Assembly (NCBI GenBank): GCA_014860115.1
Contig: JACZKK010000012.1
Location: forward strand, 1 to 36,546
DNA from: Ignavibacteriaceae bacterium
GTDB lineage: Bacteria; Bacteroidota; Ignavibacteria; Ignavibacteriales; Ignavibacteriaceae
Length of the DNA: 36,546 bases
Direction of reading: 5' to 3'
Below the pieces are notes generated by a model, which was not told the DNA's origin, did no database searches, and worked only from the letters and a program-made list of their open reading frames with translations. The translations under genes and the position numbers were made by a program. Below are positions 17,026-24,148 of the stretch, piece by piece (the first letter of the stretch is position 1; each line of letters starts with the position of its first letter).

Positions 17026-19230
17026 ATGAAACAATTAAATATAACCTTACTATCAATTCTATTTTCTATAATATTGACGGTTTCTGCATCAGCTGATGGC
17101 TTAATAATTATTCCTCGACCACAGCCATTGCAAACACCTTATCCATTGGAAGTTCTCTACCACCATGTTGATGTTAAAATAAATGGTAATGTAGCAGAAA
17201 CTTACATTGACCAGGAATTTCATAATCCATCTGATGTAATGCTTGAGGGATATTATATATTCCCGATTCCAAAAAATGCAGTGATTAAAGATTTCAGCAT
17301 GGAGATAAACGGCAAAATGGTTTCAGCAGAATTGCTCGATGCAAATAAAGCACGACAAATTTATGAAGATATTGTACGGCAAATAAAAGATCCGGCACTG
17401 CTCGAATATTCCGGACAGGGAATTTTTAAAGTAAGAATTTTTCCTATTGAACCGAGAAGCAATAAAAAAGTAAGCATTAGTTACAGGGAAGTTTTAGATT
17501 CTGATAATGGTATTTATGAGTACATCTATCCGCTCAACACAGAAAAATTTTCAGCAAAACCTGTGAAGAGTGTTTCAGTAAAAGTTGATTTGAAAACGAA
17601 TAACAAAATAAAAACCATTTATTCCCCGACCCACTCGATTGATGTTGTTCATAAAGACACCAAACATGCAATTATTTCATTCGAAGAAGAAAATACAAAA
17701 CCGGATATCGATTTTAAATTTTATTACAGTACGAACAATGATGAAATTGGAATATCTCTTCTTACTTACAAATCAACTGATGAAGACGGCTACTTTTTCC
17801 TGACAGCTTCACCATCTTTTAACATTGATGAAGATAAAATAGATGCTAAAGATATAACTTTCGTACTGGATATTTCTGGAAGTATGGTTGGCGACAAAAT
17901 GAAGCAGGCAAAACAAGCATTACTCTATTGCATTAATAATTTAAATAAGAGTGATGGATTTGATATCATCAGGTTTTCAACTGAAGCTTATTCTCTTTTT
18001 GGCAAAATTGAGACTGCAAGCGAATCAAACATCAAAAGAGCCGAAAAATTTATCAGAGATTTAAATGCTGTCGGCGGAACGAATATCGAAGAAGCTCTTG
18101 GAATTGCTTTAAAAGAAAAACGAGCAAATAACCGAAGTCACTTAATAGTTTTTATCACGGACGGCAAGCCGACCATAGGCGAGACAAATGATGATCTGCT
18201 GATAAAGAAACTTACCGACTCAAATATGAAAAATACTCGCATTTTTACATTTGGAATCGGGAATGACCTGAACACTCACCTGCTCGATAAAATTACTGAA
18301 AAAACAAAAGCATACAGAACCTACATCTCTGAAAGCGAAGACATTGAAATAAAAATTTCCAGTTTCTATGATAAAGTGCAATCACCTGTTCTCACAAATC
18401 TTTCTCTATCCTTCAGCGGAAACGTAAAAACGTTTCAAACATATCCAAAAGATTTGCCTGATATGTTCAAAGGTTCAAGCATACTTGTATTCGGGAGATA
18501 CTCGGGTGATGGAAATTCAAAAATAACTTTAACAGGTTCGATAAAAGGTGAAAGTAGATCATTCATATTAAACACCAATTTTTCTGATGATAGTAACGAG
18601 TATGATTTCATTCCTCCATTGTGGGCATCCAGGAGAATTGGTTATCTGCTTGATCAAATACGACTCAACGGAGAAAACAAAGAATTAGTTGATGAAATAA
18701 CTCAACTTGCAAGGGAACACGGTATTGTTACTCCTTACACAAGCTATTTGATAATGGAAGATGAAGAAATTAGGATCAGAAGAAATGAACTTGTCGATCA
18801 TTTTCAAACTCTTCCTCCGGCACCTGAACTCAGAAGAGAAGCCGAAGGTGATTACGATGCGATGAAACAAAAAAGTGGTGACAGAAGCATTACTGCAAGC
18901 GAAGAGGTTCAAGGACTCAACACTGCCGGTAATGTTGCAGAAACGAAACAGGGTTCAGGAAGAATGAATTACAAAGATGATTCGGGATACGAAAGAAACC
19001 TGACTCAACAAGTTAGAAATATTCATGGAAGAGCTGTTTACCAAAGCGGAAAGTTCTGGGTCGATTCCGAATTACAAAATCAGAAAGTGAAAAATCAAAA
19101 ACGTATTCAATTTAATTCAACTGAATATTTCAATTTGTTGAAAGATAAACCGGAGACTTCGCAGTTTCTTGCACTCGGACAGAACGTTAGGTTCTATTAT
19201 GATAATACTTTTTATGAAATTTATGAATAA
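17026..19230 (+). CDS. VIT domain plus von Willebrand A domain secreted protein
   Basis: A protein of 734 residues from the ATG at 17026; the ATG at 17011 would add five polar residues ahead of the signal peptide MKQLNITLLSILFSII. An N-terminal VIT (vault/inter-alpha-trypsin) domain covers about 30-155, with LEVLYHHVDVKINGNVAE, EGYYIFPIPKNAVI and the ARQIYEDIVRQIKDPALLEY block. The vWA domain (about 270-445) has the metal site FVLDISGSMVGDKM. A C-terminal region carries the conserved LWASRRIGYLLDQIRLNG..ELVDEI and HGIVTPYTSYL segments of bacterial VIT-vWA proteins. It should be exported and bind partners in the envelope. Its biochemical role is unknown. It follows the single-domain vWA gene. 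Confidence 0.85.
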   Translation: MKQLNITLLSILFSIILTVSASADGLIIIPRPQPLQTPYPLEVLYHHVDVKINGNVAETYIDQEFHNPSDVMLEGYYIFPIPKNAVIKDFSMEINGKMVSAELLDANKARQIYEDIVRQIKDPALLEYSGQGIFKVRIFPIEPRSNKKVSISYREVLDSDNGIYEYIYPLNTEKFSAKPVKSVSVKVDLKTNNKIKTIYSPTHSIDVVHKDTKHAIISFEEENTKPDIDFKFYYSTNNDEIGISLLTYKSTDEDGYFFLTASPSFNIDEDKIDAKDITFVLDISGSMVGDKMKQAKQALLYCINNLNKSDGFDIIRFSTEAYSLFGKIETASESNIKRAEKFIRDLNAVGGTNIEEALGIALKEKRANNRSHLIVFITDGKPTIGETNDDLLIKKLTDSNMKNTRIFTFGIGNDLNTHLLDKITEKTKAYRTYISESEDIEIKISSFYDKVQSPVLTNLSLSFSGNVKTFQTYPKDLPDMFKGSSILVFGRYSGDGNSKITLTGSIKGESRSFILNTNFSDDSNEYDFIPPLWASRRIGYLLDQIRLNGENKELVDEITQLAREHGIVTPYTSYLIMEDEEIRIRRNELVDHFQTLPPAPELRREAEGDYDAMKQKSGDRSITASEEVQGLNTAGNVAETKQGSGRMNYKDDSGYERNLTQQVRNIHGRAVYQSGKFWVDSELQNQKVKNQKRIQFNSTEYFNLLKDKPETSQFLALGQNVRFYYDNTFYEIYE

Positions 19231-19241
19231 GCCTCACCCTA

Positions 19242-19265
19242 CCTTCCCCAAAGGGGAGGATTTTT
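19242..19265 (+). terminator. GC-rich hairpin with T-run after the VIT-vWA gene
   Basis: CCTTCCCC-AAA-GGGGAGG (one unpaired base) followed by ATTTTT begins 12 bases after the stop at 19230. It can act as a terminator. Similar CCTCTCC-AAA-GGAGAGG motifs occur at 19983 and 20052, so it may also be one member of a dispersed repeat family. Confidence 0.45.
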
Positions 19266-19276
19266 AAATTAGCACC

Positions 19277-19323
19277 AACCTTCGAGGTTGCAGTCTGATA
19301 TCGCCACTTTAACCTCGAAGGTT
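19277..19323. repeat. Inverted pair of 13-base AACCTTCGAGGTT units
   Basis: AACCTTCGAGGTT (19277-19289) and its exact reverse complement AACCTCGAAGGTT (19311-19323) are separated by 21 bases. Each is followed by an imperfectly shared tail (GCAGTC and ACAGTC). Each unit is itself nearly palindromic. This resembles a dispersed intergenic repeat; no protein or RNA function is visible. Confidence 0.6.
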
Positions 19324-19426
19324 ACAGTCAACAGAAAAAATAAAAACGGATAACCAAAAGGCGCTAATCAAGTTGTAATTAATTCTTTTTAGATAAAACC
19401 TATTTTTCTTAATAATCATTTCTGTA

Positions 19427-19456
19427 CCCCCATCTAAAGATGGGGGCTATTTTTTT
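19427..19456 (+). terminator. Strong stem-loop with T-run between the VIT-vWA and DUF2721 genes
   Basis: CCCCCATC-TAAA-GATGGGGG is a perfect 8-bp GC-rich stem, followed by CTATTTTTTT. It has the form of a rho-independent terminator. It lies only about 30 bases before the DUF2721 start at 19488, which leaves little room for a promoter of that gene downstream of it. It could therefore act as an attenuator, or the DUF2721 promoter could overlap it. Confidence 0.6.
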
Positions 19457-19487
19457 CATATATTTAACTAAAAAAATTTTTAATGCT

Positions 19488-19967
19488 ATGCCAGATTTAT
19501 CTTCCATCGTTCAGATTATTCAATTAATGCTTGCACCCGGAATTATGATTTCCGCATGCGGTTTATTACTGCTCGGAATGAATAACAAATATTCTCTCGT
19601 TGTAAACAGAATTCGTACTCTAAATGAAGAAAGAAGAAGAGCGCTCCATAAACTTGGAGAGCATGAGTTAAGTCTGCAGGAAAACGTACGCTTTGAAAGT
19701 ATTACGAAACAGTTAGAAAGACTTACTTACCGGGTTGGACTAGTAAGAAACGCTGTTCTTTCCTACACTATTGCTGTTGCATTATTTGTCCTTACTTCGC
19801 TTTTAATAGGTATTGGTTACCTGTTCGATATTACAAGGATGAACAGTTTTATCACAGTACTATTTTTATTAGGGATGGTTTCCGTTCTATTTGGAGTTCT
19901 CTTTGCCGCTTACGAAACTTACAAGGGTTATGAGATAGTCAAGTACGAAGTTGAGAGTGAAGAATAG
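19488..19967 (+). CDS. DUF2721 family membrane protein
   Basis: A protein of 159 residues from the ATG at 19488. The in-frame ATG at 19440 lies inside the terminator-like stem and would add an unlikely 16-residue leader. The DUF2721 pattern is clear: an N-terminal helix with APGIMISACGLLLLGMNNKY, the basic cytoplasmic segment VNRIRTLNEERRR, then two C-terminal helices (about 95-145). Three membrane segments in total. The function of the family is unknown. It stands alone on the plus strand, convergent with the large protease gene. Confidence 0.8.
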   Translation: MPDLSSIVQIIQLMLAPGIMISACGLLLLGMNNKYSLVVNRIRTLNEERRRALHKLGEHELSLQENVRFESITKQLERLTYRVGLVRNAVLSYTIAVALFVLTSLLIGIGYLFDITRMNSFITVLFLLGMVSVLFGVLFAAYETYKGYEIVKYEVESEE

Positions 19968-19970
19968 ATG

Positions 19971-20088
19971 GCCTCTCCCAAACCCTCTCCAAAGGAGAGG
20001 GCTTAAATGAAAATAAATAATTTTAATTAATAATTTTTGACCAACCTTCCACCTCTCCCCTTGGGGGAGAGGTCGGGAGAGGGGCCCT
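19971..20088. repeat. Cluster of CCTCTCC/GGAGAGG palindromes between convergent genes
   Basis: Two strong hairpins lie here: CCCTCTCC-AAA-GGAGAGGG (19983-20001) and CCTCTCCCC-TTG-GGGGAGAGG (20052-20072). The second is followed by another GGGAGAGGGG arm (20075-20084) that allows alternative pairing. The flanking text (GGCCTCTCCCAAA and AGGTCGGGAGAGGGGCCC) is inversely related at both ends, as if a single long imperfect palindrome. It sits between the DUF2721 stop and the protease stop and could block transcription from both sides. It is probably a dispersed intergenic repeat. Confidence 0.6.
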
Positions 20089-23000
20089 TTATTTCTTTGA
20101 TTCATCCGGTGGCGGAGGAACAACTAATTTCTTCGGCGGATTATTTTTCAATTCTTCCAGCAAAACTTCAACAGCTTTTTCGAGTGATGGATCTCTTCCC
20201 TGAACAACCAAATCTGCACGATCAATAACTTCGATATCGGGATAAACACCTTCATTCTCAATAGCCCAGTTACCCTCCGTATCTAAAAACCTAAATACGG
20301 GAATGCTTATTGAACCGCCATCCATTAAATTCGGATTGCCTGAAATTCCAATCAATCCGCCCCATGTTCTCGTTCCAATTATTTTCCCTAATCCCTTTTT
20401 CCTGAAATAATACGGAAATGCATCTCCGCCGGAACTTGAATAACCATTTATCAGGCAAGCCTTTGGTCCGTCATGAACAAATCCCGGAACAGGAATTGGT
20501 TCAATACCACGTCTTGTCCAGTAATTAAGTGTTTTTCTAGAAACAAGTTCAATCATTCTGTCTGGAACAAATCCACCGCCATTGTAACGGTCATCGATAA
20601 TCAATGCTTCTTTATTGGTTTGCGGATAAAAATATTTGAAGAGTTCCCTGTTACCTTCAACTGCGGTATTTGGAATGTGAATGTAACCAATCTTTCCGCC
20701 TGATAACTCATCGACCATTTTCATTCGTGAATTTACCCAATCAATATAAAACAGGTTTTGTTCGCTCTTAACTGGTTTTACTTTCTCTTCACGTACACCT
20801 TCTTTTGTTGGTTTAGAGTTTACCAGAAGTGTTACAACTTTATCAGCTTTGTTTTCAAGATATTTGTATGGATTAACATCAGCACTTAATTCATGTCCGT
20901 CAATTGCTATGATGTAATCTCCTTCTTTAACACTAACACCATATTCAGTTAACGGTGAGCGAAAATCTGAATGCCAGTTTTCGCCTTTGAATATTTTTGT
21001 GATCTTATAGAAACCTGATGGATCAGCTTCGAGTTCGCAGCCAAGTAATCCTCCGTCAATTCTTTTCACTCTTTCAAAATCTCCCCAATCAACATAAGTG
21101 TGTCCCGCGCTCAGCTCACCGACCAGTTCACCAAAAATGTAATCAAGATCCATTCTGTGAGAAAGATATGGAACAAGCTGACCATATTTCTCACGCATTT
21201 TATCCCAATCATTACCATGCATTTTTTCATCATAAAACCAGTCACGCAATAAACGCCAACCGTCAACGTATATCTGTTTCCATTCTTCTTTCGGAAAAAC
21301 TTTAATTTCCAGATTACTAAGATCTATCCTACCATCAGTATTCTTCTGATTTTCTTTAACTTCAACAATTCCATATTCTCCTGCTTTAGCATAAATAATC
21401 TTTTTTCCGTCTGAAGACACAACAAAGTTCCCAATATCTTCAAGCACTGTTACTTCTTTTTCATCTTCCTGGTTAAAGAATTTTAATTTTGAACCTGAGT
21501 CATCACGATAGATATAGAGAACTCCTTTCTCTGCCTGATGAAGCGAACCATAATTTCCTGATTTCCCGGGAAGGACAGCTATTCTATTTTCAAAATGTTC
21601 AGGATCGATTTTTACAACGACTTCTCCAGTATCTTCTTTTTCCTTCTCTCCATTTATTATTTCATCATCACTCTTTGGTTTAAATAATGCAGGTACTTCA
21701 TTATTCAAAGCGGCAGAATAAACTCTTGTGGGATTCGTGTATACATAGTTGAATTCCCAGTTGCTGAATTTCAAATTAAAATCACGGTTCGAAAAGAAAT
21801 AAAGATATTTCCCATCCTTACTAAAAACAGGATTGAATTCATCTGTAAGATCACTTGTTAGCTGCATCGTTTTTTTCTGATCAAGTGAATAAACCCAGAT
21901 CGAGCTCATACGTGATTCGCTTCCCTTCGTGTATGTAAGCCATCTACTGTCCGGTGACCACTGATAATCCCGAATGTCATTATAGTTGCTGTGATCAACT
22001 TCAGTAGTGCTTCCTGTATTTACTTCAACATACCACAACTTTTGATTCTTATCTGAGTATGCAAGCTTTTTGCTGTCTGGAGACCAGATGGGATCAAATC
22101 GCCAGATAGTTCCGTCGTTCGTAATTTGTTTTTCTTCGCCGCTTCCATCACTCGACTTCATAAAAATTTCATACTCACCGGTTTTGTCAGATAGATATGC
22201 TATCCATTTTCCATCCGGAGACCAGACAGGATCAATTTCTCTTATTCCCGGCGTTTGAGTTAAGTTTATAATTTCTCCATTCTCAGCAGGAACAGTGAAC
22301 ACATCTCCTCTTGCTTCGAGCAACGCTCTTTTTCCCGTTGGTGAAATTTCAAACCAGTTTACCTTTCCTTTTAAATTTTTGATGTAAGGAACTGTCCCGG
22401 AAAAATCACCAAAAACTTTTATCGGGACTTGTAGATTTTTATTTGTCGAAGGATCGTATTTATAAATGTATCCGCCATTTTCATAAACGATCATATCTTC
22501 TCCAGCACTTGGCCAGAGCACATCATAATTATCAAAATCACTAACAGCAGTAGTTTGTTTTGAAGTGAGATCGAAAGAGTAAAGATTAAGCGTTCCCGTC
22601 CTATCCGAAGTGAAATAAATTTTGTTGCCAATCCACATTGGCTGGTTGTCTGTGCCAAGCCAGTCAGTGATTTTTTCTGTGGTATTATTTTTCAAATCGT
22701 AAATCCAGACATCCTGAGCACGACCACCACGATATCTTTTCCAGGTTCGCCACTCTCTTTCAATCGGAGTGTAAACCATTTTAGTCCCATCAGGAGAAAG
22801 CATACCGCCGCCGCCTTCAGGAATCTGCAGCGGAACTTCAAATCCACCGTCAACTGAAATCGTAAAATATTTTCCCATTCTTTCTCCCCACGGCAAACGG
22901 TTTCCTCTGAACAAAACATTTTTACCATCAGGAGTCCAGCCAAGAATTTGATAATCGAATCCGCCGCGTGGTGGCATTATTCCCACATCATTGTAGTAAG

Positions 23001-23307
23001 TTAATTGGGTTGGAGTTCCACCTTCAACTAAGATTATATAAACTTGTCTGTTACCTGAATATTCACCCGAGAAAGCAATCCATTTTCCATCCGGAGAAAA
23101 TTTAGGGAAAAGCTCGATTCCTTCGTGTGAAGTTAACTGTCTGGCAGTACCGCCTTTTGCATCAACAATCCAGATGTCACCAGCATAAACAAATGTTATT
23201 TTGTCATTGTTGATATCTGGAAAACGAAAGAGTCTTGTTAAGTCTTCTTGTGCTAACAGATTAACCGAAAAATTAATCACTAGAATAATTGAGAATAAAT
23301 ATTTCAT
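20089..23307 (-). CDS. Tricorn-like S41 peptidase with PD40 propeller repeats
   Basis: A protein of 1072 residues from the ATG at 23307, which directly gives the signal peptide MKYLFSIILVINFSVNLLAQ and has a CGGAG site upstream; the ATG at 23352 adds 15 residues unlike a leader. The N-terminal half has many PD40/WD40-like repeats (SPDGKWIAFSGE, SPDGTKMVY, SPDGKWIAYLSDK, SPDSKKLAYS, SPDSRWLTYT, SKDGKYLYFF), forming propellers. A tricorn C1 region, a PDZ domain (about 755-840) and a C-terminal S41 peptidase domain follow. The domain has DRYNGGGF and SSSGGDAFPYYFRKKG; the Ser before GGD (about 959) is the expected nucleophile. It is secreted and should degrade peptides or proteins in the periplasm or outside. 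Two matched palindromes lie upstream. Confidence 0.9.
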   Translation of the reverse strand: MKYLFSIILVINFSVNLLAQEDLTRLFRFPDINNDKITFVYAGDIWIVDAKGGTARQLTSHEGIELFPKFSPDGKWIAFSGEYSGNRQVYIILVEGGTPTQLTYYNDVGIMPPRGGFDYQILGWTPDGKNVLFRGNRLPWGERMGKYFTISVDGGFEVPLQIPEGGGGMLSPDGTKMVYTPIEREWRTWKRYRGGRAQDVWIYDLKNNTTEKITDWLGTDNQPMWIGNKIYFTSDRTGTLNLYSFDLTSKQTTAVSDFDNYDVLWPSAGEDMIVYENGGYIYKYDPSTNKNLQVPIKVFGDFSGTVPYIKNLKGKVNWFEISPTGKRALLEARGDVFTVPAENGEIINLTQTPGIREIDPVWSPDGKWIAYLSDKTGEYEIFMKSSDGSGEEKQITNDGTIWRFDPIWSPDSKKLAYSDKNQKLWYVEVNTGSTTEVDHSNYNDIRDYQWSPDSRWLTYTKGSESRMSSIWVYSLDQKKTMQLTSDLTDEFNPVFSKDGKYLYFFSNRDFNLKFSNWEFNYVYTNPTRVYSAALNNEVPALFKPKSDDEIINGEKEKEDTGEVVVKIDPEHFENRIAVLPGKSGNYGSLHQAEKGVLYIYRDDSGSKLKFFNQEDEKEVTVLEDIGNFVVSSDGKKIIYAKAGEYGIVEVKENQKNTDGRIDLSNLEIKVFPKEEWKQIYVDGWRLLRDWFYDEKMHGNDWDKMREKYGQLVPYLSHRMDLDYIFGELVGELSAGHTYVDWGDFERVKRIDGGLLGCELEADPSGFYKITKIFKGENWHSDFRSPLTEYGVSVKEGDYIIAIDGHELSADVNPYKYLENKADKVVTLLVNSKPTKEGVREEKVKPVKSEQNLFYIDWVNSRMKMVDELSGGKIGYIHIPNTAVEGNRELFKYFYPQTNKEALIIDDRYNGGGFVPDRMIELVSRKTLNYWTRRGIEPIPVPGFVHDGPKACLINGYSSSGGDAFPYYFRKKGLGKIIGTRTWGGLIGISGNPNLMDGGSISIPVFRFLDTEGNWAIENEGVYPDIEVIDRADLVVQGRDPSLEKAVEVLLEELKNNPPKKLVVPPPPDESKK

Positions 23308-23323
23308 TAGAACTCCGAAATTG

Positions 23324-23360
23324 TTACAATATTTTGTAATCTTATTACACAAATGTGTAA
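23324..23360 (-). promoter_or_regulatory. Pair of TTACA-N6-TGTAA palindromes upstream of the tricorn-like protease gene
   Basis: TTACAATATTTTGTAA (23324-23339) and TTACACAAATGTGTAA (23345-23360) share the pattern TTACA-N6-TGTAA. Their centres are 21 bases apart, about two helical turns, placing both on the same DNA face. They lie 17-53 bases before the start codon of the protease gene. This is the form of a cooperative dimer operator. I cannot name the regulator. Confidence 0.5.
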
Positions 23361-23434
23361 AAGTAGAATAAGTATTTGATAAGAAATCATTTGATTGGAA
23401 TAATTCTTACATAAAAGGATGGTTCGATAAATAA

Positions 23435-23540
23435 TTACAATTTATTTTCAATAAATGATAAAACTTCACCCAATTTATTCTGTGCATTGATTTTTAGTTC
23501 AGCACAATTCTTTCTCATCTCATCAATAAACTTTTTTCCC
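23435..23540 (-). pseudogene. Diverged duplicate of the FTCD 3' end
   Basis: The minus strand encodes about 33 residues (KKFIDEMRKNCAELK...ending SFIENKL and a stop) that match the last residues of the intact FTCD (QKFVDDMRTTCAELK...ending GFVESNL), with about 20 of 33 identical. The DNA differs at many third positions, so it is not a recent exact copy. The homology ends within a few bases of a REP palindrome at 23547. The frame runs on through the REP region toward the transposase gene, but that part looks like translated repeat. I read it as a remnant, not a gene. Confidence 0.7.
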
Positions 23541-23546
23541 ATTGAG

Positions 23547-23571
23547 GTAGCCGCAGACTTTATGTCTGCGG
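23547..23571 (+). repeat. REP hairpin 1 (plus orientation)
   Basis: GTAG followed by CCGCAGAC-TTTAT-GTCTGCGG: a perfect 8-bp stem with a TTTAT loop and the GTAG foot recognised by REP-associated transposases. It has a different stem sequence but the same foot and loop as the other two REPs. Confidence 0.75.
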
Positions 23572-23601
23572 TAATGTATTTGAGAAAATACAATCTGCTT
23601 T

Positions 23602-23626
23602 CCTCAGGCATAAAGCCTGAGGCTAC
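23602..23626 (-). repeat. REP hairpin 2 (minus orientation), downstream of the transposase gene
   Basis: On the minus strand, GTAG is followed by CCTCAGGC-TTTAT-GCCTGAGG, a perfect 8-bp stem. It lies five bases beyond the transposase stop. With hairpin 1 in the opposite orientation it forms an inverted REP pair (BIME-like) spanning 23547-23626. Confidence 0.78.
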
Positions 23627-23630
23627 AATG

Positions 23631-24110
23631 TTAATTCCATTCTTCAATATTAAAGACTGTCGAACCTTGCATTTTATATTCTTTCCAATTACCAACAAGT
23701 CCGGCGCGTACCGGGTTATTAAGAATGTATTTTATTTGTAAAGTTAGGTCTTCAGTGTTTCTTAAAATATGATCATAATAATCTTTTTGCCAATTATATT
23801 CAGGAAAGTTTTTATACAACCAGAATCCGGATTTTTGCTTAAAACTATCGAGACATTTTTTTATATCAGAATTTTCATCTTTACCGCCCAATAATAGATG
23901 AACGTGATCTGGCATAAACATGTATATGTAAGCTTCACAATTATACTTTATAAGTTGTTCTTTAAGAATTGATTCAAACATTTTAAAGACATCTAGGTTT
24001 CGAAATAATTCTTTCCTGCCCTTTATGCATAGCGTAAAAGAAACTATAATTAGACCTGTGTATATATGTTCAGCAAGTCGGTGTTTCTTTTCACGGATTA
24101 TTTTTTTCAT
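23631..24110 (-). mobile_element. REP-associated tyrosine transposase (RAYT, Y1/HUH family)
   Basis: A protein of 159 residues. The HUH motif is MPDHVHLLL (H69, H71). The catalytic Tyr lies in DYYDHILR (Y112 likely). The C-terminal signature YILNNPVRAGLV is diagnostic of the REP-associated branch of IS200/IS605-like Y1 transposases. The enzyme cuts and joins single-stranded REP hairpins. All three REP hairpins around the gene have the expected GTAG foot and TTTAT loop, so this is a plausible complete enzyme/substrate unit. The reading frame is intact, with normal length. It lies between the intact FTCD gene and a diverged copy of that gene's 3' end. Confidence 0.88.
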
Positions 24111-24123
24111 TTCCCTGTTTTAC

Positions 24124-24146
24124 CTCAGGCATAAAGCCTGAGCTAC
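24124..24146 (-). repeat. REP hairpin 3 (minus orientation), upstream of the transposase gene
   Basis: On the minus strand, GTAG is followed by CTCAGGC-TTTAT-GCCTGAG, a 7-bp stem. Its sequence is almost identical to hairpin 2. The GTAG foot lies only two bases from the stop codon of FTCD. Confidence 0.75.
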
Positions 24147-24148
24147 AT

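Noticed and set aside
20473..22258. Plus-strand open frames within the tricorn-like protease gene
   Set aside because: They are antisense to a well-supported 1072-residue gene and show no domain or signal.
23541..23698. Minus-strand reading frame extending the FTCD tail fragment to 87 residues
   Set aside because: The added part is a translation of the two REP hairpins and the end of the transposase gene in another frame; only the last 33 codons have homology.
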